Position numbers and translations under genes: made by a program. A DNA stretch of 64,000 bases from Sphingomonas sp. AX6 (GTDB lineage: Bacteria > Pseudomonadota > Alphaproteobacteria > Sphingomonadales > Sphingomonadaceae): positions 197,468 through 261,467 of the forward strand of contig NZ_LR733979.1 of assembly GCF_902506605.1 (NCBI RefSeq), written 5' to 3'. This document shows, one piece after another, positions 1 to 8,706 of the stretch. The notes under the pieces are model-generated. The model searched no databases. It worked only from the letters and a program-made list of their open reading frames with translations, and was not told where the DNA came from. The stretch's first letter is position 1, and each line of letters begins with the position of its first letter.

Positions 1-1064
1 ACCCCCGCGACGCTCGCCACACTGTTGTTTGCGCCCTGCAACTGACCCTGTTCACGCTCGGACACCAATCGCGTCATCAGCGACTGGATCGTCGGCAACG
101 CCAGCGACCACAAGGCATTGGGCACCAGCGCGGCGATGAACAGCCAGCCGGTCGGGGCCAGCCCCATGCCGAGAATGCCGAACGCGCCGAGCACCAGCCC
201 GACTACCATCGTTCGCCGATCGCCCAGCCGTGCCGACACCCGCCCGACCAGGAAAATCTGCACCAGCATCTCGAGCAAGCCAGCGAACGCCAGCAACAAC
301 CCAGTCTCCAGCGGCCCGAACCCGTATCGGTGCGCGGCATAGAGCACGAACACCGCGGAAAAGACGTGGTGCGCGAAATAAAGCATGAAATAGACCCAGG
401 CGAGCCCGGTCAGCTCCGCATGCCGCCGTAGCAGCCGGAACGCGCCCAAAGGATTGGCGCGGCTCCACGCGAACGCCATGCGCCGCTCCTTCGGCAGCGA
501 TTCGGGCAGCACGAACAGGCCGTAGAGGAAGGCCAGCGCCGAAAGCGCCGCCGCCACCCAGAACGGCGTGCGCGGCCCCCATTCGCCCAGCACGCCGCCC
601 AGTGCAGGCCCGGCAATGAACCCCGCGCTGAATGCCGCCCCGACCAGGCCATACGCCTTGGCGCGCCCCTCTGGCGGGATGATGTCGGCGAGATAGGCAT
701 AGACCGCGGTGAAGCTGGACGAGGTGATCCCGCCGATGATCCGCCCCACCGCCAGCCACCACAAATTGGGTGCCAGCGCCATCAACACCCAATCGACCGC
801 CAGCCCAAAGATCGAAATCAGGATGACCGGACGCCTGCCGAACCGGTCGGACAGCGATCCGATGATCGGCGAGAACACGAACTGCATCAGCGCCCACAAC
901 GCGACCATCACCCCGTTCCACCACCCGGCGGTCGATGCGGACCCGGCAAACTCCTCGATCAGGATGGGCAGCACCGGAATCACCAGCCCCATCGCCATCA
1001 CGTCGAGCGCGGCGGTCACGAGCACGAAGGCGATGGCGGGCCGATGCCGGTTGAGCGCGGTCAT
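1..1064 (-). CDS. MFS transporter, TetA/TCR-like (3' part outside window)
   Basis: An open frame runs from an ATG at 1064 to the left edge, giving about 354 codons without a stop; TetA-type proteins are about 400 residues, so the C-terminal part is missing. The N-terminus starts with a short basic stretch, then a hydrophobic helix containing VMAMGLVIPVLPILI, which matches helix 1 of the tetracycline-efflux/TCR branch of the major facilitator superfamily. The loop after helix 2 carries SDRFGRRPVILIS, the classical MFS motif A (GxxSDRxGRR). It is therefore probably a proton-driven drug or metabolite exporter in the inner membrane. The substrate cannot be read from sequence. The next gene upstream is on the same strand but about 200 bases away, behind a palindromic repeat. 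Confidence 0.85.
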   Translation of the reverse strand, partial: MTALNRHRPAIAFVLVTAALDVMAMGLVIPVLPILIEEFAGSASTAGWWNGVMVALWALMQFVFSPIIGSLSDRFGRRPVILISIFGLAVDWVLMALAPNLWWLAVGRIIGGITSSSFTAVYAYLADIIPPEGRAKAYGLVGAAFSAGFIAGPALGGVLGEWGPRTPFWVAAALSALAFLYGLFVLPESLPKERRMAFAWSRANPLGAFRLLRRHAELTGLAWVYFMLYFAHHVFSAVFVLYAAHRYGFGPLETGLLLAFAGLLEMLVQIFLVGRVSARLGDRRTMVVGLVLGAFGILGMGLAPTGWLFIAALVPNALWSLALPTIQSLMTRLVSEREQGQLQGANNSVASVAG

Positions 1065-1147
1065 GGGGACGGATTCCTGAACCGCAGCGGGAGCCCGCGC
1101 GATTCGATTATGGGAGTGGGTAGCAGGTAGCGTGCCGATAACTACTC

Positions 1148-1252
1148 GTCACCCCGGACTTGTTCCGGGGTCCACCGGGCGGCGGGCAAAACGCTTTGTG
1201 CGCGAGCGAAGCACAATCGGCTTAGTGGACCCCGGAACAAGTCCGGGGTGAC
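1148..1252. repeat. Paired REP-like palindromes, copy 1
   Basis: Two inverted arms face each other. Arm 1 (1148-1174) begins GTCACCCCGGACTTG and arm 2 (1226-1252) is its exact reverse complement. Each arm also folds on itself through CCCCGG/CCGGGG. The same arm sequence recurs at 2528-2554 and, as variants, at 5140, 5785 and 11487. The paired arrangement with about 50 bases between arms resembles bacterial REP/BIME elements. No gene lies in the surrounding 199-base gap. Confidence 0.8.
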
Positions 1253-1263
1253 GAAACGGGACT

Positions 1264-2481
1264 TTAGACCGTCATCCCCTGAAGCAGTTTCGGCAAATCG
1301 CCCGACTCACCGCGCGCTTCGGCCATGAACCGGTTCTTCAGCGGCGGCACCGCATTCACCGCCGAAATCCCGAACCGCCGCACTGCGCTGGCGGTCTTGC
1401 CGGGAATACCGAACAGTCGCGTCAGCAGGTCGGTCGATGCCGCCACCATGAACGTATCCAGCCCGCGCCACCGCTCGTACCGCGTCAGCACCTGCGCGTC
1501 GCCCAGATCGAGCCCCAGCCGTTTGCCCTCGACCAGCACCTCGACCAGCGTCGCGACGTCGCGATAGCCCAGATTGACGCCCTGCCCCGCGATGGGATGG
1601 ATACCATGCGCCGCGTCGCCGACCAGCGCGAGCCGTTCGCCGGTGACCTTCGCCGCGTGGTGGAATCCCAACGGATAGCTCGACCGCTGCGTGACCGGGC
1701 CAAGCGTACCCAGAAACCCGCCCATCCGTTTTTCCGCCTCGGCCAGCCAACCGCGATTACCCAGCTTGAGCAGACCGGGCGCGTCCTTGGCATCCACCGT
1801 CCACACGATCGCCGAACGGTGGCCATTCTCGTCATCCAGCAGCGGCAGGATCGCGAACGGCCCCGCCGGATAGAAGATCTCGAACGCCGTATTCTCGTGC
1901 GGGTGTTCGTGGTTCAGCGTCGCGATCATCGCGACATGGTCATATTGCCAGCGCGCGACGTTGATCCCGGCGGCCTCGCGCATCGGCGAGCGACGTCCCT
2001 CGGCGGCGATCACCAGCGGCGCATGCACGGTTTCGCCGGATGACAGGGTGACAGATACCCCACCGACGCCGCGCTCGGTCTTCACCGGCAGGGTCTTCAT
2101 CCGCAGATCAACCAGAGGTGCAGCACTGGCCGCCTCGAACAAGGCCGTCCGCAACCGGCGATTTTCGTACATCACCCCCAAAGCGCCATCATCGGCATCG
2201 GGTTCGAAATCGAGCGCCCCAGGCTCCAGCCCGTCGCTCACCCGGATCGCCCGAATCGGACAGCCATGCCCGGCCAGCCGCTCGCCCACGCCGATCGCGT
2301 CGAACATCCGGTGGCTGGCGCTCGCGACTGCCGACGCGCGTCCGTCGAAGCCTGCGCCCTGCACCACCGCCGGATCGGCGGGATCGACGATGATCGACGA
2401 CAGGCCATGCGCGTCGAGTGCCACGCCCAGCGCGCTCCCGACCAAACCGCCGCCAAGGATGATGACATCTGCGCGTTCCAT
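1264..2481 (-). CDS. UbiH/UbiF/COQ6-family FAD-dependent monooxygenase
   Basis: A 405-residue flavoprotein hydroxylase. The N-terminus has the Rossmann dinucleotide motif GGGLVGS within the first 15 residues after MERAD, and the C-terminal half has GDAAHGIHPIAGQGVNLGYRD, the FAD-binding signature of the UbiH/UbiF/VisC/COQ6 family. These enzymes hydroxylate the aromatic ring of ubiquinone precursors. Which ring position this one acts on cannot be decided from sequence alone. The frame continues 12 codons upstream, but the family start is the ATG at 2481, just before the FAD-binding strand. It stands alone between two palindromic repeat elements, so it is probably transcribed by itself. Confidence 0.88.
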   Translation of the reverse strand: MERADVIILGGGLVGSALGVALDAHGLSSIIVDPADPAVVQGAGFDGRASAVASASHRMFDAIGVGERLAGHGCPIRAIRVSDGLEPGALDFEPDADDGALGVMYENRRLRTALFEAASAAPLVDLRMKTLPVKTERGVGGVSVTLSSGETVHAPLVIAAEGRRSPMREAAGINVARWQYDHVAMIATLNHEHPHENTAFEIFYPAGPFAILPLLDDENGHRSAIVWTVDAKDAPGLLKLGNRGWLAEAEKRMGGFLGTLGPVTQRSSYPLGFHHAAKVTGERLALVGDAAHGIHPIAGQGVNLGYRDVATLVEVLVEGKRLGLDLGDAQVLTRYERWRGLDTFMVAASTDLLTRLFGIPGKTASAVRRFGISAVNAVPPLKNRFMAEARGESGDLPKLLQGMTV

Positions 2482-2781
2482 GAACCCGGACTTAGAGGGC
2501 GCTCGCACGATGCACAATCAACTCCTCGTCACCCCGGACTTGTTCCGGGGTCCACTACGCCGCTTGCGCGACGCTAGACCCTCTTGCGATGGTGATCGCC
2601 GCACGGTGGACCCCGGCACTCCGGCCGGGGTGACGGAGCGCTCATGGAGCACCGGAACCCTCCACCCACCGCAACCAACCTTGACGCCAGCGCCTCGCCA
2701 AGCCAAGATTCCCCTTATGTTTCGAGCCCGGGGCGCTCGAATTTCGGCAACCCGTGAAACGAAGCAATAAGGGGGCGGACG
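2482..2781. other. Intergenic stretch between ubiH-like gene and ftsK
   Basis: About 300 bases between divergent genes. It holds the second paired palindrome (2528-2634). Beyond that I see no convincing open frame, terminator or strong promoter match. Confidence 0.5.
2528..2634. repeat. Paired REP-like palindromes, copy 2
   Basis: Arm 1 (2528-2554) is identical to the arm at 1148-1174. Arm 2 (2607-2634) is a diverged inverted copy with core CCCCGGCACTCCGGCCGGGG. The same paired layout and spacing as copy 1 suggests one mobile or amplified repeat family. Confidence 0.8.
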
Positions 2782-5097
2782 ATGGCCAGCCGGGCAAGTC
2801 CCAGTCTGTGGCGCGATACGATGAAGGCAGGCGCGATCCGATCGACCGCGTTGGCGGGCGCGATCGCGCTGTTCTTCGTCACCATCGCCACGGCCATCGC
2901 GATGCTCAGCTATCGCAGCGGCGATCCGTCGTTCAACACCGCGGCCGCCGGCCCGACCCAGAACTGGCTGGGCGCGCCGGGCGCGTATCTGTCCGACCTG
3001 ATGTTCGCTCTGTTCGGCGTCGCGGCAATCTTCATCCTGCCGCTGGGGCTCAAAATCGCGCTGCGGCTATGGCGGGACATCCCGGTCGGTTCCTGGGCGC
3101 GCATGCTGCGCCAGGTGCTGATCGGCGTGGTGCTGATGGGCGCAGCGCTGGCCTTCGTCGCACCCGGCGCGGTGCTCAAACTGCCTGCGGGCTGGGGCGG
3201 CATGGCCGGGCTCGCCATTTCCGGCGCGCTTCAACTCGCCATCGGTCTGATCGGCAACGAAGTCGCCGAGGTTTGGACCGCGCGGGGGCTCGCGCTGCTG
3301 CTCGGACTGACCGGCATCATCGTCTGGGCACGCGGCATGGCGATCGACTGGCGCGAGGCGCGCATCGCACTTCCCAAGCTCCCGAAGATCGAACGCGCGC
3401 CCGCCGCCGACGTGCCGCCCTTCGAGGTCGAGGACGATTTTGCCGACGCGCCGCGCGCTGCCCCTGCCCCGCGCAAGATCGCCGAACCGTCGAACAAGCC
3501 CGCGCCCGTCATCGCCGATCGCGCACTGGCACCCGCCACCGCCAAGCCCAAGGCGGCGACCCAGACCTCGTTCGACTTGCGCGACAATTTCAAGCTGCCG
3601 TCGCTCGACCTCCTCACCCCCGCACCCGCCAATTCGGCCAATCCCGTCGACAAGGCCGCGCTGGAACGCAACGCCCGGCTGCTCGAATCCGTCCTCGACG
3701 ATTTCAACGTCAAGGGATCGATCGTCGAGGTCCGCCCCGGCCCCGTCGTCACGATGTACGAACTCGAGCCCGCGCCGGGGATCAAGGCCAGCCGCGTCAT
3801 CGCGCTGTCCGATGACATCGCCCGCAACATGTCGGCGATTTCGGCGCGCGTCGCGACCATTCAGGGCCGCAACGTCATCGGCATCGAATTGCCCAATGCG
3901 CGGCGCGAACCCGTCTCCCTGCACGAACTGATCGGCAGCCAGAGCTTCGCCGACCAGAACGCCCAGCTTCCCATCGTGCTCGGCAAGAACATCGCGGGCG
4001 ATCCCGTCATCGCCGACCTTGCCCCCATGCCGCATCTGCTCGTCGCGGGCACGACCGGCTCGGGCAAGTCGGTCGGGCTCAATTCGATGATCGTCTCGCT
4101 GCTCTACCGGCTGACTCCCGACCAGTGCCGGATGATCATGATCGATCCCAAGATGCTGGAATTGTCCATCTATCGTGGCATTCCGCATCTGCTCGCCGAT
4201 GTCGTCACCGATCCACCCAAGGCCGTCCGCGCACTCAAATGGGCGGTCGAGCAGATGGAGGACCGCTACCGCATGATGGCGTCGGTCAACGTCCGGTCAT
4301 TGGGCGGCTTCAACGAAAAGGTGAAGGCGGCCAAGGCCAAGGGCCAGAAGCTCGGCCGCAAGGTTCAGGTCGGTTACGACGACAATGGCCGTCCGATCCA
4401 CGAGGAAGAAACGCTCGACCTCGAGCCCCTGCCCCAGATCGTGGTGGTGGTCGACGAACTCGCCGACCTGATGATGACCGCGGGCAAGGAAGTCGAATTC
4501 CTGATCCAGCGGCTGGCGCAAAAGGCGCGTGCGGCGGGCATCCACTTGATCATGGCGACGCAGCGCCCTTCGGTCGATGTCATCACCGGCGTGATCAAGG
4601 CAAATCTGCCCACGCGGATCAGCTTCCACGTCACCTCGAAAATCGACAGCCGAACGATCCTGGGCGAACAGGGTGCCGAGCAGCTCCTGGGCAAGGGCGA
4701 TATGCTCTACATGCCCCAGGGCAAGATGATCAGCCGCGTCCACGGCCCGTTCGTCAGCGACGAGGAAGTGCAGGCCGTCGCCGACCATTGGCGCGCGCAA
4801 GGTCAGCCCGATTATGTCGACGCGGTCACCACCGAACCCGAAGAGGGTGCAGGCTTTTCGCTCGACGGCGCCCCTTCGGGTGAGGACAGCCCCGAGGACC
4901 AGCAATTCCGACAGGCGATCCAATATGTCGCGTCCAGCCAGAAAGCATCGACGTCATGGCTCCAGCGTCAGATGCGCATCGGCTACAACTCCGCCGCCCG
5001 CCTGATCGAACGCATGGAACGCGAAGGCCTGGTGTCGGCACCCGACCATGTCGGCCGTCGCGAAGTGCTGATGGATGAGGACGGGCGGCCTGGGTGA
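2782..5097 (+). CDS. ftsK: DNA translocase FtsK
   Basis: A 771-residue FtsK/SpoIIIE motor that pumps chromosomal DNA through the closing septum and activates dimer resolution at dif. Four hydrophobic segments occupy roughly residues 17-165 and anchor it in the inner membrane at the divisome. A Pro/Ala-rich linker follows (about 200-300). The motor has Walker A GTTGSGKS near residue 423 and Walker B IVVVVDELADL near 550, then the conserved LIMATQRPSVDVITG. The last 65 or so residues form the winged-helix gamma domain (QMRIGYNSAARLIERMEREG), which reads KOPS sequences. Length and domain order are normal. The final 63 bases lie inside a 645-bp exact tandem duplication, but this copy is intact up to its stop. 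Confidence 0.97.
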   Translation: MASRASPSLWRDTMKAGAIRSTALAGAIALFFVTIATAIAMLSYRSGDPSFNTAAAGPTQNWLGAPGAYLSDLMFALFGVAAIFILPLGLKIALRLWRDIPVGSWARMLRQVLIGVVLMGAALAFVAPGAVLKLPAGWGGMAGLAISGALQLAIGLIGNEVAEVWTARGLALLLGLTGIIVWARGMAIDWREARIALPKLPKIERAPAADVPPFEVEDDFADAPRAAPAPRKIAEPSNKPAPVIADRALAPATAKPKAATQTSFDLRDNFKLPSLDLLTPAPANSANPVDKAALERNARLLESVLDDFNVKGSIVEVRPGPVVTMYELEPAPGIKASRVIALSDDIARNMSAISARVATIQGRNVIGIELPNARREPVSLHELIGSQSFADQNAQLPIVLGKNIAGDPVIADLAPMPHLLVAGTTGSGKSVGLNSMIVSLLYRLTPDQCRMIMIDPKMLELSIYRGIPHLLADVVTDPPKAVRALKWAVEQMEDRYRMMASVNVRSLGGFNEKVKAAKAKGQKLGRKVQVGYDDNGRPIHEEETLDLEPLPQIVVVVDELADLMMTAGKEVEFLIQRLAQKARAAGIHLIMATQRPSVDVITGVIKANLPTRISFHVTSKIDSRTILGEQGAEQLLGKGDMLYMPQGKMISRVHGPFVSDEEVQAVADHWRAQGQPDYVDAVTTEPEEGAGFSLDGAPSGEDSPEDQQFRQAIQYVASSQKASTSWLQRQMRIGYNSAARLIERMEREGLVSAPDHVGRREVLMDEDGRPG

Positions 5098-5139
5098 TCG
5101 GCTCGCAGCACTCAGGCCGAGGCCGCGCCGCAACCACGC

Positions 5140-5245
5140 GTCACCCCGGCCGAAGTGCCGGGGCCCACTAGGCAGCAACCGAAGTGCTCAAGTTTTGAAG
5201 GCGGGCAAGCGGCTTGGTGGACCCCGGCACTTCGGCCGGGGTGAC
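5140..5245. repeat. Paired REP-like palindromes, copy 3
   Basis: Arm 1 (5140-5167) contains CCCCGGCCGAAGTGCCGGGG and arm 2 (5218-5245) is the inverted counterpart ending in GGGGTGAC. Same paired architecture as copies 1 and 2. It lies between the convergent 3' ends of ftsK and the ABC ATPase gene, where it could act as a bidirectional transcription stop, though no U-run follows. Confidence 0.8.
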
Positions 5246-5253
5246 GAAATGAA

Positions 5254-5679
5254 CTAAGCCGCGACCGGTGCCCGCGTCAGGTTGAGGAACACATCCTCCA
5301 GATCGGCCTCGCGCGTGGACACATCGACGATACCGAACCCCGCTGCCTGCACCGCGGCCAGCACTTCGCCAGCGTTCACCTGATCCTTTTGATAGGTGAT
5401 CGCGAGTGTGCGCTCGCCCTTCAGCGCGATCTTCTGGAAGCAGCGATTGTCAGGCACCGTCGCGACATCACGGTCCACCGTAACCTCGACCAGCTTTTCC
5501 TGCGCCATGCCGATCAGCGTCTGGGTCGGTTCGTTGGCGATCAGGCGACCGTGATTGATGATCGCCACGCGGTCGCACAATCGCTCGGCTTCTTCCAGAT
5601 AATGGGTGGTCAGCACCACCGTCACGCCCTGATCGTTCAGGCTGCGAACATAGGCCCAAAGCTGCTGGCGCAGCTCGAT
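5254..5679 (-). pseudogene. Truncated duplicate of YadG-like ABC ATPase (C-terminal third)
   Basis: This stretch is the first unit of the tandem duplication and encodes the final 141 residues of the complete ATPase gene at 5899-6825, from about the D-loop region (IELRQQLWAYVRSL) to the shared C-terminus NLTRAPVAA. It lacks the Walker A and signature motifs and has no normal start. A frame does run on upstream through the ftsK fragment and the palindrome to 5823, so a short chimeric peptide is conceivable. There is no reason to think it functions. Confidence 0.9.
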
Positions 5680-5742
5680 TCGGCACCCGACCATGTCGGC
5701 CGTCGCGAAGTGCTGATGGATGAGGACGGGCGGCCTGGGTGA
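5680..5742 (+). pseudogene. Duplicated 3' fragment of ftsK
   Basis: Sixty-three bases identical to 5035-5097, the last 20 codons and stop of ftsK. It is stranded inside the ABC ATPase remnant by the tandem duplication and has no start of its own in frame with the fragment. Confidence 0.9.
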
Positions 5743-5784
5743 TCGGCTCGCAGCACTCAGGCCGAGGCCGCGCCGCAACCACGC

Positions 5785-5890
5785 GTCACCCCGGCCGAAG
5801 TGCCGGGGCCCACTAGGCAGCAACCGAAGTGCTCAAGTTTTGAAGGCGGGCAAGCGGCTTGGTGGACCCCGGCACTTCGGCCGGGGTGAC
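5785..5890. repeat. Paired REP-like palindromes, copy 3 duplicate
   Basis: Identical to 5140-5245, carried along as part of the second unit of the 645-bp duplication. It now sits directly downstream of the intact ABC ATPase gene. Confidence 0.85.
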
Positions 5891-5898
5891 GAAATGAA

Positions 5899-6825
5899 CT
5901 AAGCCGCGACCGGTGCCCGCGTCAGGTTGAGGAACACATCCTCCAGATCGGCCTCGCGCGTGGACACATCGACGATACCGAACCCCGCTGCCTGCACCGC
6001 GGCCAGCACTTCGCCAGCGTTCACCTGATCCTTTTGATAGGTGATCGCGAGTGTGCGCTCGCCCTTCAGCGCGATCTTCTGGAAGCAGCGATTGTCAGGC
6101 ACCGTCGCGACATCACGGTCCACCGTAACCTCGACCAGCTTTTCCTGCGCCATGCCGATCAGCGTCTGGGTCGGTTCGTTGGCGATCAGGCGACCGTGAT
6201 TGATGATCGCCACGCGGTCGCACAATCGCTCGGCTTCTTCCAGATAATGGGTGGTCAGCACCACCGTCACGCCCTGATCGTTCAGGCTGCGAACATAGGC
6301 CCAAAGCTGCTGGCGCAGCTCGATGTCGACGCCCGCGGTCGGCTCGTCGAGCACCAGCACGGGCGGCGAATGAACCATCGCCTTGGCCACCATCAGCCGC
6401 CGTTTCATGCCGCCCGACAATGTGCGCGAATAGGCATTGGCCTTATCGGCCAGATGCATCGCGCCGAGCAATTCCATCGTCCGCCGCTTCGCCTTGGGAA
6501 CGCCGTACAAGCCCGCCTGGATTTCCAGCGTTTCAGCGGGGGTGAAGAATGGGTCGAACAGGATTTCCTGATTGACGATTCCGATCGACGCCTTGGCATT
6601 GCGCGGGTGTGCGTCGATGTCGAACCCCCAGATGCTCGCGCGGCCTGCGGACTTGTTCACCAGCCCGGCCAGGATATTGATAAGCGTCGATTTACCCGCG
6701 CCGTTCGGCCCCAGCAGGCCGAAGATGCTGCCGCGGGCGACGTCGAACGTCACATCGCTGAGCGCCTGCTTGCCGCCCGCATAGGTCTTGGACAGACCGT
6801 CGATCTCGATTGCTGCCTGAGTCAT
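5899..6825 (-). CDS. ABC transporter ATP-binding protein, YadG-like
   Basis: A 308-residue ABC ATPase, the same length as E. coli YadG. Walker A GPNGAGKS lies near residue 40, the signature LSGGMKRRLMVAKAMVHSP near 140, and Walker B LVLDEPTAGVD directly after it, followed by the H-loop region TTHYLEEAERLC. This arrangement is typical of ATPases that partner ABC-2-type exporter permeases. No permease gene is adjacent, so the partner must be encoded elsewhere. A GTG two codons upstream (6831) is an alternative start; the ATG at 6825 gives the usual family length. The 3' half of the gene is duplicated downstream as a fragment. Confidence 0.88.
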   Translation of the reverse strand: MTQAAIEIDGLSKTYAGGKQALSDVTFDVARGSIFGLLGPNGAGKSTLINILAGLVNKSAGRASIWGFDIDAHPRNAKASIGIVNQEILFDPFFTPAETLEIQAGLYGVPKAKRRTMELLGAMHLADKANAYSRTLSGGMKRRLMVAKAMVHSPPVLVLDEPTAGVDIELRQQLWAYVRSLNDQGVTVVLTTHYLEEAERLCDRVAIINHGRLIANEPTQTLIGMAQEKLVEVTVDRDVATVPDNRCFQKIALKGERTLAITYQKDQVNAGEVLAAVQAAGFGIVDVSTREADLEDVFLNLTRAPVAA

Positions 6826-6892
6826 GCGCACGCGATAGTCCGCTACGGCGTGCGCGACAACGGGCTCTGGGCAAACACTCCCCCTCCCCGTT

Positions 6893-6958
6893 CGTTTCGA
6901 GCGAAGTCGAGAAATGTGAACCAGGTGTGCGATCGCGTTTCTCGACTTCGCTCGAAAC
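6893..6958. repeat. Inverted repeat, TTTCGAGCGAAGTCGAGAAA family
   Basis: Arm 1 (6893-6914) and arm 2 (6938-6958) are near-perfect inverted copies of a roughly 21-base sequence with core TCTCGACTTCGCTCGA, separated by 23 bases. It lies in the gap between two divergent genes and is unrelated to the GTCACCCCGG palindromes, so it is a second repeat family. Confidence 0.75.
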
Positions 6959-7022
6959 CAACGGAGGGGTGAAGCTCATCGGGATATTGTCGCGGACCCA
7001 CCCCTTTGCTATCGGCGCAGTC

Positions 7023-7256
7023 ATGATCGCACCGCCCGAAACCACTCGCGTTACCAGCCGCCGCGTCTCCTGCGACGGGGCCAGCGACATTCCCGGCGGC
7101 GCGGCGCTCGGCCATCCGCGCGTGTTCCTCGAAATCGACGAGCATGGCTATGTCGATTGCGGCTATTGCGACCGGCGTTTCGTGCTGATCGGCGGGCCTG
7201 CAGACGGCGCGGATCAGGGCCACCTCCCCGACATCGCGTCTGGCGCGAGCCTCTAA
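7023..7256 (+). CDS. Zinc-finger (zf-CHCC, NDUFS6-like) protein
   Basis: A 77-residue protein with the C-terminal motif VDCGYCDRRFVLIGG preceded by RVSCDG and GHPRVFLEI. This spacing (Cys, His, Cys-x2-Cys) is that of the zf-CHCC family, related to the zinc-binding NDUFS6 accessory subunit of complex I. In alphaproteobacteria such small proteins are probable complex I accessory subunits or assembly factors; here that role is inference. The frame is open further upstream, but homologous sequence begins only near the ATG at 7023, close before the conserved part. Confidence 0.8.
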   Translation: MIAPPETTRVTSRRVSCDGASDIPGGAALGHPRVFLEIDEHGYVDCGYCDRRFVLIGGPADGADQGHLPDIASGASL

Positions 7257-7274
7257 CGCTCCTATATCGGCGGG

Positions 7275-8702
7275 ATGACCATTCCCGCCGACCCCCGCGC
7301 CTTTCTCTATGGCAGCACGCTCGACCCCGACGCCGCGCTGAAACTGACCGCAGAGGCGCTGTCGCGTGCCGATGACGGCGAACTCTATCTCCAATATCGC
7401 AAGACCGAAGCGTTCGGCTTCGATGACGGCGTCCTGAAGACGGCCTCCTATTCGACCGACTCCGGCTTTGGCCTGCGCGGCGTATCGGGCGAGATGACAG
7501 CCTTCGCCCATGCCAGCGAGCTCAGCGCCGACGCGATCCGCCGTGCCGCGCAGACGATGACGCTGATCGACCCCAGCGACCGCGCCCGCGCCGCCCCGCC
7601 GCGTGGCAACAACCGTCACCTCTACACCGCAGCCGACCCGATCGAGCTGATGCCCTTCGCCGACAAGGTCGCGCTGTGCGAAGCGATCGACGCCGCCGCT
7701 CGCGCCCGCGATCCGCGCGTGGCACAGGTCTCGGTCTCGCTGCTGGGGTCATGGAGCGTGGTCGAAATCGTCCGCGCCGACGGCTTCGTCGCCACGGATA
7801 TCCGTCCGCTCACCCGTTTAAACGTGTCGATTGTCGTCGAATCGAACGGTCGCCGCGAAACGGGAAGCGTCGGCATTGGCGGGCGCGATCTTTACGCCCC
7901 CATCGTCACCCCCGACGCCTGGAACCGCGCGATCGACGAAGCGCTCGCCCAGGCGTTGGTCAATCTGGAAGCCGTCGATGCGCCCGCGGGGGACATGCCC
8001 GTACTGCTCGGCCCCGGCTGGCCGGGCATCCTCCTCCACGAAGCGATCGGCCACGGGCTGGAGGGCGATTTCAATCGCAAGGGTACGTCTGCCTTTTCGG
8101 GCAAGATCGGCCAGCGCGTCGCCGCGCCCGGCGTGACCGTCGTCGACGACGGGTCGATCCATGGCCGCCGGGGTTCGCTTTCCATCGACGACGAAGGCAC
8201 GCCGACCCAGGAAAATATCCTGATCGAGGACGGCGTCCTCAAGGGCTATATCCACGACCGCCTCAACGCCCGGCTGATGGGGGTCGAGCCCACCGGCAAC
8301 GGCCGCCGCGAAAGCTTCGCCCACGCGCCGATGCCACGCATGACCAACACCTTCATGCGCGGCGGAAACGACGATCCCGCCGAACTGCTGAGCCGCGTCA
8401 AGAAAGGCATCTTCGCCAAATCCTTCGGGGGAGGGCAGGTCGATATCGTGTCGGGCAAGTTCGTGTTCAGTTGCACGGAGGCGTACCGGATCGAAGACGG
8501 CAAGCTGGGCGCGCCGATCAAGGGCGCGACGCTGATCGGCGACGGCCCGACGTCGCTGACCCATGTCCAGGGCATCGGCAACGACTTCGCGCTCGACCCC
8601 GGAATCGGCATGTGTGGCAAGGGCGGACAGAGCGTGCCTGCAGGCGTGGGCCAGCCGACCTTGTTGATTGGCGGACTGACCGTGGGGGGAACGGCGGCCT
8701 GA
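7275..8702 (+). CDS. tldD: Metalloprotease TldD
   Basis: A 475-residue member of the TldD/PmbA (U62) family, whose TldD-TldE pair degrades unfolded peptides and matures peptides such as microcin B17. The active-site helix HEAIGHGLEGD (HExxxH) lies near residue 255 and is followed by the strongly conserved DDGSIHGRRGSLSIDDEGTP and the C-terminal GGLTVGG. Length fits full TldD proteins. It begins 18 bases after the zinc-finger gene, so the two are probably cotranscribed. The PmbA/TldE partner is not in this window. Confidence 0.93.
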   Translation: MTIPADPRAFLYGSTLDPDAALKLTAEALSRADDGELYLQYRKTEAFGFDDGVLKTASYSTDSGFGLRGVSGEMTAFAHASELSADAIRRAAQTMTLIDPSDRARAAPPRGNNRHLYTAADPIELMPFADKVALCEAIDAAARARDPRVAQVSVSLLGSWSVVEIVRADGFVATDIRPLTRLNVSIVVESNGRRETGSVGIGGRDLYAPIVTPDAWNRAIDEALAQALVNLEAVDAPAGDMPVLLGPGWPGILLHEAIGHGLEGDFNRKGTSAFSGKIGQRVAAPGVTVVDDGSIHGRRGSLSIDDEGTPTQENILIEDGVLKGYIHDRLNARLMGVEPTGNGRRESFAHAPMPRMTNTFMRGGNDDPAELLSRVKKGIFAKSFGGGQVDIVSGKFVFSCTEAYRIEDGKLGAPIKGATLIGDGPTSLTHVQGIGNDFALDPGIGMCGKGGQSVPAGVGQPTLLIGGLTVGGTAA

Positions 8703-8706
8703 AGCT

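Larger units (their letters stand above)
5035..6324. repeat. Exact 645-bp tandem duplication
   Basis: Unit 1 is 5035-5679 and unit 2 is 5680-6324; every base I compared agrees at an offset of 645, and both units encode identical peptides. The unit carries the last 20 codons of ftsK, the intergenic palindrome pair and the last 141 residues of the downstream ABC ATPase gene. The new joint is at 5679/5680 (CAGCTCGAT joined to TCGGCACCC), with almost no microhomology at the ends. Both flanking genes stay intact because each keeps one full copy. Either a recent duplication in the strain or an assembly artefact would give this picture. Confidence 0.95.
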
